Notes under the pieces: generated by a model
Told to the model about the DNA's origin: nothing
Database searches by the model: none
What the model saw: the letters and a program-made list of their open reading frames with translations, nothing else
Shown here: piece by piece, positions 30,690 through 40,865 of the stretch
Numbering within the stretch: the first letter of the stretch is position 1
How the letters are laid out: every line of letters starts with the position of its first letter
Made by a program: the position numbers and the translations under genes
Assembly (NCBI RefSeq): GCF_028372415.1
Contig: NC_092876.1
Location: 56,535,256 to 56,599,255, forward strand
Direction: 5' to 3'
Length of the DNA: 64,000 bases
Origin: Notamacropus eugenii
Lineage: Eukaryota; Chordata; Mammalia; Diprotodontia; Macropodidae

Positions 30690-32405
30690 TAATTTGCATT
30701 TCTCTTAATAATGATTTAGAGCATTTTTTTATATGACTATAGATAGTATTGATTACTTTGTCTGAAAACTGCCTGTTCATATCTTATGACCATATGTCAA
30801 TTGAGGAATGGCTCTTATTTCTACAAATTTGACTTGGTTTTATATATATTTGAAAAATGAAGTGTTTATCAGAGAATTTTTCTTCACAGTAATGATTACC
30901 AACTATGTATTTCCCTCCACTCTATTTTCTCTGTTTATCCAACTCTCTCTCTCCTTTTATTCTGTCCATCCTCAAAAGTATTTTGCTTCTGACTTTTACC
31001 TCCCCCAAACTGCTCTCACTTCTATCAGCTCCTCTCCCTGCCTTCTTCTCTTATCCCCTTCCCTTCCTACTTTTTAATATGGTAAGATAGATTTCTACAC
31101 CCAACTGAATGCATGTATTATTCCTTCTTTGAGCCAATTCCAATTAGAGTAAGGTTCATGTGCTCACCTTCTTACTTCCCCCTCCACTGTAAAATCTCTT
31201 TCAGGCAAGCTTGTACCTTCTTTTGCATTTGGCCAGTTCTACTTTTTAAGGAGTTCTCTTCGATGAATTTTTGTATATCTTTTGCCACTTGGCCAATTCT
31301 GCTTTTAAAGCATTCTTTTCTTCATTGGATTTTTGTGCCTCTTTTACCATTTGACTTATTCTGTTTTTTAAAGAATTATTTCCTTCAGTATTTTTTTGTG
31401 CCTCCTTTACCAAACTATGGACTCCTTTTTCATGATTTTCTTCCATTATTCTCATTTCTCTTCCTAATTTTATCTCTACCTCTCTTGCTTGATTTTTAAA
31501 ATCCTTTTTGAGTTCTTCCCATGACCTGAGAGCAATTTGTATTCTCCTTTGAGGCTTTGAATGAAGGAATTTTGACTTTGTTGTCTTCTTCTAAGTGTGT
31601 GTTTTGATCTCCCTTGTCACCATAACCACTTTCTGTGGTCAGAATTTTTTTTGTTGTTTGCTCATTTTCCAACTTATTTCTTGACTTTTAACTCTGTGTT
31701 AAAATGGGGCTCTGCTTCCCAAGTGGAGAGAGTGCTGTTTCAAGTTTGACGTTTATTTGTGCAGCTGTTTTCAGAGGTAATTCTGGGAACCTGTAAGTTT
31801 GGGGCTCTTCCAAGGTGGTATGATCTAATGAGAAGTGTGTTAACTACTCTCCTGGCCTGTGCACTGGTCTGAGAGGGACCACAAGCACTGTTTTCAACCC
31901 TGAAACTGTGACCAATGTTCCTGCTCCCCTGTGGCCACAAGCTCTTCTGTGCTAGTGCTCCTCCTCACACTGGGACTAAGACCCAGGACTGCAACACAGA
32001 ACCAAGTATGGGCAAAGCAACAGAATCTAGTCTCAGTACCAGCAAAGAGACCCTTGTAATCTCCTTCTGACCAGTTGTTTGACCCCCTTACCATCTGTGG
32101 GCTGAGAGTTTTGGAAACCACCACTACTGCCACTGATTCAGTCACCCTGAGGCCTGTTCTGGGTTTGCTGGGACCTGGTCTGCACCAGTATGGCCTGTAC
32201 CGAACTGTGCTTCTCTCTCATTCTGGTACAACAGACCTTCCTGCCAACCTTTTAAGTTGTCTTGGGCTAAAAAATTTTCACTCCATCTTTTTGTGGGTTC
32301 TGCCCCTCTAGAATTTGTTTAGACTCACTATTTAAAGGTATTTGCAGGGATTTGGGGGAGAGCTCAGGTCAGTTCCCGCCTTTACTCTGCCATCTTGTCT
32401 CTGCC
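30690..32405 (-). mobile_element. L1-type LINE, antisense, internally deleted
   Basis: 30690-30890 is antisense to the end of an L1 ORF2/3' region (AATTTGCATTTCTC.., ACTGCCTGTTCATATC). From about 31200 the antisense strand encodes an L1 ORF1-like coiled coil (31246-31500, minus: WEELKKDFKNQAREVEIKL, then heptad-like LKNRISQMVKEAQKSNEEKN). 31560-32405 looks like the 5' UTR, ending CGCC/GCCATCTTGTCTCTGCCTCC. Most of ORF2 is missing between these blocks, so the copy is deleted, rearranged, or a composite of two fragments. Not functional. Confidence 0.7.
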
Positions 32406-32409
32406 TCCA

Positions 32410-32775
32410 CCATTGTCTATTTTAAGATATATTCTATGAACCTATGGTTGTACATGTGTAAACAAGCCTGACTTTTATGAGTTTCTCACACCCTTAGTGA
32501 GCTGCCCCTTGACAACTTCTTGCCTGGTCCTGTCTTGCAAGGCACCTAGAAGTCACAGAAGGGCACAAAACATCCTGGTATGACTACCCCAAAGACAGAT
32601 GAAGTCAAGCCTGGTGACTGACCAGCAAATAAGGAAAAATGATAAGCTAAGAGTCGAGCTGACTGCAAGGTCAAACATTATCTTCTCAGTAAGAAACAAT
32701 CCTCTTTCTTTTTGGAACATCCCCCTGCATTCTCCTCTGTATTCAAGGCTGAAGTATATATAGTTTGTTCATGGG
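32410..32775. other. Intergenic, unassigned
   Basis: No recognisable repeat or gene. It ends at AGGCTGAAGTATATATAG before antisense SINE-like sequence. Confidence 0.35.
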
Positions 32776-32779
32776 ATCA

Positions 32780-33080
32780 TAGGATGTCAGAGTGATACAA
32801 GACCTTAGGGCTCCTATCCCTCTGATTTGCAAATGAGAAAACCAAGGCTCAGAGAGATTAGTTAACTTTTCCAAGGTCACATAGATCATGGAAAGTCATG
32901 GAATTTGGAGGTTTCAGAAACTTTCTAGTCTGATCACTTCATTTTGCAGATGAGGAAACCGAGGAACAGAGAAATAAACTTGTCCAGTGTCACTCAGATA
33001 ATGAACTGGCATTCAAACCTAAGACCTCTTACTCCAAATTCAGGGCTCACTATTACCCAGTGGGATATAATGCCCTTGGA
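32780..33080 (-). repeat. Two MIR-type SINE fragments, antisense
   Basis: TTGCAAATGAGAAAACCAAGGCTCAGAGAG and then TTTTGCAGATGAGGAAACCGAGGAACAGAG each begin an antisense MIR-like tail, the second after GTCATGGAATTTGGAGG. Confidence 0.65.
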
Positions 33081-33169
33081 GGCAAGAATTGTTTTGTTAC
33101 CCTTGTAATCTTTACAATGCATGGTCATTGAATGGAATTATGACAGGTATTTATGAATGTCCCTGGTTT

Positions 33170-33262
33170 ATCCATATACATACGCATACTCCTGCATGCA
33201 CACACACATATACACATTTATATACATACATATATAATATATATATAAATCTGTGTATATTA
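33170..33262. repeat. CA/TA compound microsatellite
   Basis: CACACACATATACACATTTATATACATACATATATAATATATATATAAAT type alternation. Confidence 0.85.
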
Positions 33263-34560
33263 TACATATAGTCTGAGCTCCTTAAAAGCTGTCACTGTTG
33301 TTTTTCATCTTTGTAACTCCATTGCTGAGTACAGGAAACTATCTTTACTATTTATTGGAGGGGCCTAATCAGTGCTTATTAAATGGAATCAAATTGATTT
33401 TCTGACTTTCCCCTACTCCTCAACCCCAAAGTTTCACCTTGAGATCTGTGAAAACTGGGGGTGAATGTGAGTATCAGTGATAGCCAGGCTCTTGTCACTA
33501 CTGCCAGAAAGCCCTGAAGCTTGAAGGGTCAGGGCAGTCTTGTTTCTTAGTCACTAGGGAAATCGGCATTTCTCTGGCTCTTTGAGCATTTCCTGTTCCC
33601 ATTTCTGTTATATAAACATATTTATTCAAGCAAAGATCGTTGTTGCACTTTTGATCATACTAATTTAATGATCACTTTTTCTTCTTTTAGGTTATTTTTT
33701 TTTTAGACTCAGCAAAGTTCCTTTCTGAGTCTCTGGGTTGATACTGGCTAACCTATGGTTGATTTATGGAGGCCAATGTCTTAGATGATAGAAGGTGTCA
33801 TCTCTAGGTCTGCATGCCCTTTCTGGTTTCAGGATAGGTTTAAGAGTCCTCCATGCTGCACCCAAATTCACTCATAAGGAAATAGGAGCTAGACCAATGA
33901 TTTCTTTGATAAAGGAAATTTCTAGGTGAGGAAATTCCCTCTACGCATTCAGATCTGTACCTTTGCTGAAAATTAAAAGTAGTAGTCTTACAGAGCTGCC
34001 GAGAACATTGAGAGGTTCAGTTGTTCACGGTCCCGTAGCTAGTGTGTGTCTTCCAGGCTCCAAGGCTACTTCTACATTTACATACACATACATATAATGT
34101 GTCTGACATAAAACATGTATGTGTATATGCACATACAAACATATGGAGAGAACACTTTAGGCTTACAAAGGACTTTTTCACAACAGCCCTACGAGGTAGG
34201 TCAGATGGTACATTATATTAGCCCCATTTTAGATATGAAGTCACTGAGGTTTAGAGAATGGCAATGAGTTATATCACATAGTAAAGAATTGAGAGTTCCA
34301 TCTAGGTCTCTTCTAACTAAGTCCAACTCTCCTTTTGAGACTGAGGAAACTCTATGAGAAGTTGTTCCCTTGCAACCACATTTGGCAGTTGGGAGTTGGA
34401 GGGTGAGTTAAGGCTTTGTTCCTGGAGACATTTCAGAGCATCTCCCTGAAGGGAAACAGAGACTCAGGAATGTCATTAACTCATTGTTAGGGAGGTTGTC
34501 CCCTAGCAGGGTGAATGGGGCAGGAGCTCACCTGGGAGACCCAGTTGGAAAGAGAATAGT
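33263..34560. other. Intergenic, unassigned with SINE scraps
   Basis: L2-like tail at 33265-33390, weak antisense MIR at 34150-34300 (GACTTTTTCACAACAGCCCTACGAGGTAGG). The rest is unrecognised. No gene is supported. Confidence 0.4.
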
Positions 34561-34562
34561 GG

Positions 34563-34782
34563 TTATTCAATTGTGACCCCTCTTGGTAGAGATACTGGAG
34601 GGGGTTGCCATTTCCTTCTCCAGCTCATTTTACAGATGAAGAAACTCAGGCAAAGAGGGTGAAGTGACTTGCACAGGGTCACAAAGCTAGTAAGTGTCTG
34701 AGGCCAGATTTGAACTCAGAAAGATGAGTCTTCCAAACTCTAGGTCAAGGAATCTATCCATTGTGCCATCTAGCTGTCCCTA
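34563..34782 (-). mobile_element. Marsupial SINE, antisense
   Basis: Blocks are GAGATACTGGAGGGGGTTGCCATTTCC, TTTTACAGATGAAGAAACTCAGGCAAAG, AGTGACTTGCACAGGGTCAC and TTTGAACTCAGAAAGATGAG, ending GTGCCATCTAGCTGTCCC. Confidence 0.86.
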
Positions 34783-35490
34783 GGCCATATAGCATCAAGC
34801 CTCTATTTACAAGACCTCTATTCATCCACTTTCCTTCAAACTATTGTAAGAGTCTCCTAGGGAATCAGGCCCTTCTCAAGTCTCTCCCCACCCAAAGCCA
34901 TCCTCTGCTCAACAGCCAAGGTGAATGTAAGTCTGGCCATGCCACTCCCCTACTCACTTAACTGCATTGACTCTCTGTTATCCCTAGGATCAAATAATCG
35001 ATTATCTTTTGGGCATCTCTATACTCCACAACATGGCCCCTTTCCAGCCTTGCTGTACATCAGTCCCCTTCCCACACTCCATCATCCTGCCTAGCTAGTC
35101 TTTCTGCTACTCCACACCCACAATTCTGTACCTGTCTCTGTGTCTATACTGTAGCCATGCCCCCTTCCTGGAGTGCCCTCTGCTTGCCTCTACCTCTTAA
35201 AACAGAACTCAAGCACCTGCAGCTAGCCTTTCACAGTCTGCCCAGTTACTAGTGCCTCTCTCCCCAAAAACTTTGCAGTTAATTTAGATATGGTATGTTT
35301 GTGCTTAAATGGAAATGTAGATATAAGTAAATATAAATTAACTTAAATATAGGGGTCCACTATGAGCATATGCTATCTCCTCTAGCAGAATGTAAGTTCC
35401 CTGAGAAGTCAGGCCTATTCCATTTTGGTCTTTACATCCTAGCAAAGTTCCCAGTTCTGGTCCTGGATATGATATGTACTTAAATTTTTA
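34783..35490 (+). repeat. L2 LINE 3' end
   Basis: Ordered blocks are AGTCTCTCCCCACCCAAAGCC, GGCCATGCCACTCCCC, TCTTTTGGGCATCTC, CATGCCCCCTTCCTGGAGTGCCCTCTGC and GCAGAATGTAAGTTCCCTGAG, ending GTACTTAAATTTTTATTGATTGG. Confidence 0.75.
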
Positions 35491-35499
35491 TTGATTGGT

Positions 35500-35785
35500 T
35501 GTTATGGCCAGCGAGTGACCCAAAGGGCTTTCAGTGCTGGTTCTCCAGACTCCAAACAAAGGCTGCCTGGAATGACAGCTCTAGATACCAGCGGCATCTC
35601 AGATGGAACTCTTTCCACTCAGTAAACCTGGGACTTCTCTGGCTAATATCAGGCTTCTGTTCACCTGGGGAGGCTGAATGACAACTCACTCGGCCACAGG
35701 CTAGGAGCCTGAGAAAGGCCCAGAGGAACCCAGGACCCATGGCTGGGAACAGGGAGGAGCAAACCGGTGACCTCCAAACCACATC
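35500..35785 (+). promoter_or_regulatory. Repeat-poor proximal upstream region of PADI4-like gene
   Basis: This about 290-bp stretch directly upstream of the core promoter has no recognised SINE, LINE or simple repeat, in contrast to the surrounding 27 kb. That is compatible with selective constraint on a proximal promoter. No specific factor sites other than those listed below are claimed. Confidence 0.45.
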
Positions 35786-35788
35786 TGC

Positions 35789-35795
35789 TGACTCA
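35789..35795 (+). promoter_or_regulatory. Consensus AP-1 site
   Basis: A perfect palindromic AP-1 element TGACTCA lies 9 bp upstream of the TATA box. AP-1 has been reported among factors acting on the human PADI4 promoter; that this copy is used is an inference. Confidence 0.6.
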
Positions 35796-35804
35796 TTTAC
35801 CCAG

Positions 35805-35810
35805 TATAAA
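35805..35810 (+). promoter_or_regulatory. TATA box of PADI4-like gene
   Basis: TATAAA sits 55 bp upstream of the start codon, which predicts transcription starting near 35835 and a 5' UTR of about 30 bases. Spacing and the neighbouring AP-1 site make it a credible core promoter. Confidence 0.7.
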
Positions 35811-35865
35811 GACAGCAGCCCACGGGCAGTGCTGAAGGCCATAGGCTGACACCACACCGCAGAAA

Positions 35866-35957
35866 ATGGCCCAGAAGAGGCTCGTCCGGGTGTCGCTAGA
35901 TCGACCCACCTATGCTGTGTGTGTGCTGGGCACCGAGACGGTGGTGGACCTGCATGG
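35866..35957 (+). CDS. PADI4: PADI4-like exon 1 (start codon)
   Basis: ATG at 35866-35868 is in a strong context (A at -3, G at +4) 55 bp after the TATA box. The exon encodes [19 protein letters not shown], then [11 protein letters not shown], and ends with GG before GTAAGG, leaving a codon split 2+1. MAQ..L.RV...PT.AVCVLGT.T matches the PADI4 N-terminus. The RVSL stretch is also PADI3-like, and VLGTE..DL.G also resembles PADI6. This is the first strand of PAD_N subdomain 1, which in family members contributes to substrate handling and dimer contacts. There is no signal peptide, as expected for a cytosolic/nuclear enzyme. The next exon is 18.7 kb away. Confidence 0.92.
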
Positions 35958-36180
35958 GTAAGGAGGAGGGAGCTCTCTCTGCTGTTTCAGGTGGGTGGGT
36001 AGCTCTGACTATCTGATAAGTGTGGCAGAAGCTTTCTTCCAGTAAATGCTGTCAGCTTAGCAGTTAATGAAGCTAATAATCTCTGAGCAGTCCTGAGAAG
36101 GGTATAATTACTCGCTGGAGAAAAGCAGAAGCACAGGACACCGACCATGCCATGCTAGAGCTGGAAAGAAGGATGAGAGA
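35958..36180 (+). other. Start of PADI4-like intron 1
   Basis: First-intron sequence immediately after the donor, with no recognised repeat until the minisatellite at 36180. Confidence 0.5.
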
Positions 36181-36355
36181 GGGTCCTTAGAACCCAGAAT
36201 GTGAGAACTGGGAGGGCCCTTAGAACACAGAATGTCAGAGCTGGGAGGGCTCTTAGAACACAGAGTGTCACAGTGGGGAGGGCCCTTAGAACACAGTGTC
36301 ACAGCTGGGAGCGCCCTTAGAACACAGTGTCACAGCTGGGAGGGCCCTTAGGGAG
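36180..36355 (+). repeat. Minisatellite, 33/31-bp unit, best-preserved locus
   Basis: Starts of the CCTTAG core at 36185, 36218, 36251 (TCTTAG), 36284, 36315 and 36346 give spacings of 33, 33, 33, 31 and 31. Units read CCTTAGAACACAGAATGTC then AGAGCTGGGAGGGC; the last two have lost two bases. It lies in PADI4-like intron 1, 220-400 bp from exon 1. A residual GTTCAGTCCTCTCATTTCATAG follows. Confidence 0.92.
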
Positions 36356-36359
36356 CATT

Positions 36360-37250
36360 AGTTCAGTCCTCTCATTTCATAGATGCAGACATTATGGACA
36401 CTTTAGGCTGTTTCGTCTCTTGTATGGAACTCTCCTAGCCCGTGGCCCCAACCTCTCCTCTGCATTAACACCACTGTCCCTTGTCTCCCGTTGTCTGTTC
36501 AGTCCTTCCTGCTATTAGACAACAAGCTCCTTTTTAATTCCTGAGCTGAGCACATGTACACACTTTTGCTGATTTCTGTTGAATAGAATCACAGAATCTC
36601 ACAGTTCATTCAGTCCAGCCTCAGGGCTGATCTGGGAATGTCCTCTCTCCCATTCCCTACAAGCTATATTTCTGCCTCTTCTTGGATACCACCAGTGACG
36701 AGGAGCTCAGTGACTTATGTATGTTAGCCCACTCCAGTTAGTACAACCCCAATTATTAGGATTGCTTTGATTGAGCTGAAATCTGTCTAGCTTACATGCT
36801 GTGGCTGGAATCTGGCATTGGACTGATAACCAGGCTTCCCCAGCCCCGCAACAGACACAAACACCAGCCCCCAGACAGTTGCTTGAGATCTCCTTGAGTC
36901 TTCCTTGAGAATGGTGTTTACCCCATAAGGGGAAAATAATTGCCTTGAGTTTGAAGTCCCAAGGGGAAGACTTAAAGGAGAAGTGGCAAGTAAAGCTAGG
37001 GACCAAATGAATTTGTGATTTCATAAATATAGAAACCTTCTGGGTGAAGAAACTCCTCCTACCAAAATAAGTCAGCCTTTTCTTTGCAACTTCAGGTCTC
37101 AGAGCTGCCCAAAGTGTTGAGAGGCTACATCAGTTGTCTAGGGTCACATAGACATTATGTGCCAAAAGCAGGATCTGTACCCAGGTCTTCCTGGCTCCAA
37201 GGCCAGCTTTCCATCCAACATGACACATTGACTCTTTGAAAAGAGAAGGT
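36360..37250. other. Intron 1, L2/CR1-like scraps
   Basis: A faint L2 tail lies at 36430-36560 and CR1/L3-like sequence at 36590-36720 and 37080-37200 (GAGCTGCCCAAAGTGTTGAGAGGC, TAGGGTCACATAGACATTATG). No exon is seen. Confidence 0.45.
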
Positions 37251-37254
37251 GGTA

Positions 37255-37390
37255 GAGGCAGCTGGGTAGCCCACTGGATAGAGCACTCGGCCTGAAATCA
37301 GGAGGACATCATCTCAAATCCAGCCTCAGATACTTACTAGCAGTGTGACCCTGGGCAAATCCCTTAATCCCAATTGCCTCCAAAAAAGAA
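37255..37390 (+). mobile_element. Marsupial tRNA-like SINE, short form
   Basis: GAGGCAGCTGGGTAGCCCACTGGATAGAGCAC, CTCAAATCCAGCCTCAGATACTTACTAGCAGTGTGACCCTGGGCAAATCCCTTAATCCCAATTGCCTCC, followed by an A-rich AAAAAAGAAGAAAAG tail. Confidence 0.85.
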
Positions 37391-37799
37391 GAAAAGAAAC
37401 TAATTGGAGATGAGATCCTTTAAAATAAGCTAATGATTTTAAGTAAGACTTGACTAGCAACTCATTCATTCATTTCAACAAACAATTAAAAACTATTCCC
37501 TACATAAAAATCCTGGACTTGTTGCCAGTGGACAAAAACAAAATAGTCCTGGTTCCTGCCCTCAAGGGGTCTCATAGTAGTAGCAGTAGGGGTTGCAGGA
37601 ATTATTTCTATTCAAATAGCTCTTTAAACACGAACACAGATGAATGTGATGTAAACTGGCCAATGACAAATGTGTCAGGGAGACGTGCAGTGAGATCCAG
37701 TGACTTCCTGGAGGAGATGGCAGTGGAACTGAGCTTCCACAAAGGAGTAGAAATTTGGAAGGGGGTCTAAGGCTCATCTGGGCTCCACATAGACCTGCT
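37391..37799. other. Intron 1, L2-like antisense sequence
   Basis: AACTCATTCATTCATTTCAACAAACAATT and CTGGTTCCTGCCCTCAAGGGG are antisense L2-like blocks. The rest is diverged; no exon. Confidence 0.5.
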
Positions 37800-38032
37800 T
37801 TCTCTGTTGTTTTGTGACCCTATTTGGGGTTCTCTTGGCAGAGATACTCGAGTAGTTTGCCATTTCCATCTCCAGCTCATTTTACAGATGAGGAAACTGT
37901 GGCAGGCACACGTTAAGTGATTTGCCCAGGGACACACAGCTAGTAAGTGTCAGAGGCTAGATTTGAATTCAGATCTTCCTGATTCCAGGTCCAGTGCTCT
38001 ATCCACTGAGTATAGTGCTCCTAGGTGCTCCT
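37800..38032 (-). mobile_element. Marsupial SINE, antisense
   Basis: GTGACCCTATTTGGGGTTCTCTTGGCAGAGATACTCGAGTAGTTTGCC, TTTTACAGATGAGGAAACTGTGGCAGGC, TGCCCAGGGACACACAGCTAGTAAG and CTGATTCCAGGTCCAGTGCTCTATCCACTGAG. Confidence 0.88.
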
Positions 38033-38284
38033 TAATTAATATGAATGATATTAATTATATCTCATGGCTAGCACCGGCAGTAGTAACCCTAGCAAGGAAT
38101 CAGGCTAAGGTTCCATCCCCTTTCTTTTTGGCAGGGGAAGGTCAATGATAATGATTGCCAACAGATCTCCCAAAAGAAAGAGGTGACACAGCAGGCCCAC
38201 TGGTCACCTTGGATACCCACGCCACAGTTGCCTATCCCTGTCCCAGAGTTTAGCCCAAGAAGTTTGCCAATCCCCAGAGTAACT

Positions 38285-38415
38285 CTTACAATGTGACCCA
38301 GGACAGATGAGGAAACTGAGGCCCAGGGAAATGAAGCGGTTTGCCTTTCATCTGAGGTATAAACACCAAAGGCAGGATTTGAACCCAGGTTCTTTGATTC
38401 CCAAGTCAATGTGCT
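38285..38415 (-). repeat. MIR-type SINE, antisense
   Basis: GACAGATGAGGAAACTGAGGCCCAGGG, AGGCAGGATTTGAACCCAGGTTCTTTGATTCCCAAG. Confidence 0.7.
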
Positions 38416-38419
38416 TTTC

Positions 38420-39080
38420 ACAGACAAGTACTGTCAACCAGACTGGAAACAGCCTCTAACCTGTGGGTGGCCAGAGCCAAACAAACAGGGCAGACTAGAG
38501 ACAGGAAAGTCAGGACACAAACAGAAGTTTAATTAATTTCAGAGGGAGGAAAATGACATTTGCAAATAGAAGCCCCCCCCCCAAAAGGAGGAGGCCACTT
38601 ATTTACATAAAAAGGGTTGGCCCATAGCAAAGTCATTCCTAGATCTTGAGATATTTCTCATGGTTGCATTCCTTGGAACAACACAGGTGTTCTTGGGTCC
38701 TGTGGGAACATTCATTGTCTCAAGTCTTGGAGGTCATAGGTATCCTTCAGGGTAAAGAACCAGAGTTCCGTGGTGGGATCAGGAGTGCAGTACCTGGCAG
38801 TGACAAGGAACAGGGGCTGTGAACATGGGATGGATGGTCACCCTGGGAAATCGGGGGAGCCAAATTCCTTAGTGAACACCTGGTGCTGGTCTGCCAGAGG
38901 ATGAGATCATTTCAGAGCAGAAAGGATTATTGTTATGTAAGGATTATTAGGAGCACAACCTGCTTGCTGGGCCTTAGCTAGTTCTGGAAGATAGGGTATC
39001 TCCAAAATATTTTAACAGTACATCCAGGATCATATGAGAAACAGTGTGATAGCCCTGACCATTAGTGGGATCAGGAAAGA
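38420..39080. other. Intron 1, unassigned (possible antisense LTR)
   Basis: On the minus strand 38510-38560 reads AATTAATTAAACTTCTGTTTGTGTCC, reminiscent of an LTR poly(A) region, but no boundaries or target duplication could be found. The rest is unrecognised. Confidence 0.3.
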
Positions 39081-39084
39081 CTTC

Positions 39085-39370
39085 CTCCATGGGGCCAGAT
39101 TGAAAGGAGACCCAAAATTCCTTGAGATGGCACTGAGGGAGCAATATGGGGATAGAGGACAGATGGACAAAGGCTTGGAGATAGGAGATAGAATGCCAAG
39201 TTTGGGAAGGAAGCTAGTTTGCCTGGAATGCAGACAAGGAGTCTGGAAAGATAGGCTGGAACCAGATCATGAAGGGCTTTCAACGCCAAGCTAGGGAGTA
39301 TCTGTCTTCCCCTGAAAGCAATAGGGAGCTACTGAAGATTTCTGAGCAAGACAGCAACATGGTCAGATAT
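39085..39370 (+). repeat. Ancient interspersed repeat, second copy
   Basis: It shares order and motifs with 7140-7600: CTGGAACCAGATCATGAAGGGCTTTCAACGCCAAGC, then AATAGGGAGCTACTGAAGATTTCTGAGCAAG. Confidence 0.55.
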
Positions 39371-39379
39371 ATGAGGGGG

Positions 39380-39655
39380 AAAGAAAGGGAATAAGCATTT
39401 ATATAGTGCCTACTGTCTGTCTGGCACTGGGCTAAGTGGGTTTTTTTTTTAAACAAATATTTCTCTCTTTTGATCCTTACAACAACACTTTGGGGTCAAT
39501 TCCCATTTTACAGATGAGGAAACTGAGGCAGTCAGCAGTGTAATGATTTGCCCAGGGTGTCACAGATAGCTAAGGTAGTATCTGAGGCTGGATTTGAACT
39601 CAGGTCTTCCTGAATGTGGGCCCAATGTTCTATCTCTCTAACAACTTGAAGATGG
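39380..39655 (-). repeat. MIR-type SINE, antisense
   Basis: TTTTACAGATGAGGAAACTGAGGCAGTC, GATTTGCCCAGGGTGTCACAG and GATTTGAACTCAGGTCTTCCTGA. Confidence 0.75.
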
Positions 39656-39889
39656 TTTTAGCAGCTCCAGTTCTTACTATGTGACTCCAGACAAAACTCT
39701 TCACCCTCACTAAGCCAGGGATAGGAATACTCACACCTGTCTCAGGAAGTTGTTGTGGGGATTGGTGCTTGGCAGTCATAAAACTCCGCTGAAATATGGC
39801 CTGTCGCTACTGACATGCATAGAAATGAGGGCTGAGAATGCATGAGCTTGCTTCCATTGCTTGTGGGACAAAGTAGGTTTTTAGGGTAT

Positions 39890-40165
39890 GTTTTTATGGA
39901 AGGCAGGAGGGTGAGAACTTGGTATCAGGCGACGTGGGTTCAAATCCCAGCTCTGCCATTTCCTACAATGCAATACTTATTGTGTGTCCATACACAAGTG
40001 TTTTCCCCTCTCTGAGCCTCTGTTTTCTCATCTGTAAAGAGAGAGGCTTGGAGAAGATGTCCTCTAAGTTCGCTTCCACGTTCAAGAAAGAATGGTTGAA
40101 TCTGGGGAGTTTCCAGGTCCAGTGCCTAGCACTCAGAAGGTGCTTAATAAATGCTTGTTGATTCA
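39890..40165 (+). repeat. MIR-type SINE plus L2-like tail
   Basis: GACGTGGGTTCAAATCCCAGCTCTGCC, CTCTCTGAGCCTCTGTTTTCTCATCTGTAAAGAGAG, ending CTAGCACTCAGAAGGTGCTTAATAAATGC. Confidence 0.7.
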
Positions 40166-40367
40166 TTATTAGAACACTTCTCAGGTAGAAAAGTAATCAT
40201 TGTTGCCCTTTGCCTTGAATAAATTTCCTCCCTGCTCGTCTTCCCTTCACTCTGCCCCTTCCTTTCAATTCCAATGCCATGCCACCTCCTTCCGGAAGCC
40301 TTCCCTGATTTTCCTTTTGATAATGAGCTTTCCTCTTGGATCTAACCCAGAACTTTACCTCTTTAAT

Positions 40368-40590
40368 AGCAGTGCAGTGGATAGAGTGCTGGGCCTGCCA
40401 TCAGGAAGACCTCAGTTCAAATCTGGCCTCAGACCCTTACTAGTTGTGTGACTCTATGCAAGTCACTGTACCCTGGTTGCTTCAGTTTCCTCATCTGTAA
40501 AATGAGCTAGAGAAGTAAACAGCAACTTGTCTTTGTCGAAAAAACCCCCAACGGGGTCATGAAGAGTAGGATGTGACTGAACAACAATGT
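40368..40590 (+). mobile_element. Full-length marsupial SINE
   Basis: GCAGTGCAGTGGATAGAGTGCTGGGCCTG, GTTCAAATCTGGCCTCAGACCCTTACTAGTTGTGTGACTC, CAGTTTCCTCATCTGTAAAATGAGC and tail AACCCCCAACGGGGTCATGAAGAG..ATGTGACTGAACAACAATG. Confidence 0.88.
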
Positions 40591-40722
40591 TCTTATATTC
40601 ATATAGTAAGCTTATCTCTTGGTATCTTATACTACTTGTGAGAGTCCTTGAGGGTAGGGGCAGGTCTTAGCTAGACTTGAGGATCATGGGATCATAGATT
40701 TAGATCTGAAAGGGACCTTAGA

Positions 40723-40865
40723 AGTCTCTCTCTCTCTCTCTCTCTCTCTCGCTCTCTCTCTCGCTCTTTCCCTCCCTCTTTCTCTCTCTGTCTGTCTGAA
40801 TCTCTCTCTCTCTGTATACATACACAAACACACACACACACTTACATATGTATATATACATAAAT
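40723..40865. repeat. TC microsatellite then CA/TA microsatellite
   Basis: TCTCTCTC run from 40723 to about 40815, followed by CACAAACACACACACACAC and TATGTATATATACATA to 40865. Confidence 0.9.

Noticed and set aside
31246-31455. Minus-strand coiled-coil protein
   Set aside because: It resembles L1 ORF1 coiled coil inside an antisense L1, so it is not a host gene.
8766-35780. A further gene between PADI3 and the PADI4-like gene
   Set aside because: All open frames are short, without family motifs, and mostly inside repeats; no exon pair with compatible splice sites was seen.
38510-38600. Possible antisense LTR poly(A) region
   Set aside because: No TG..CA ends, target duplication or second copy could be found, so it was left as unassigned.
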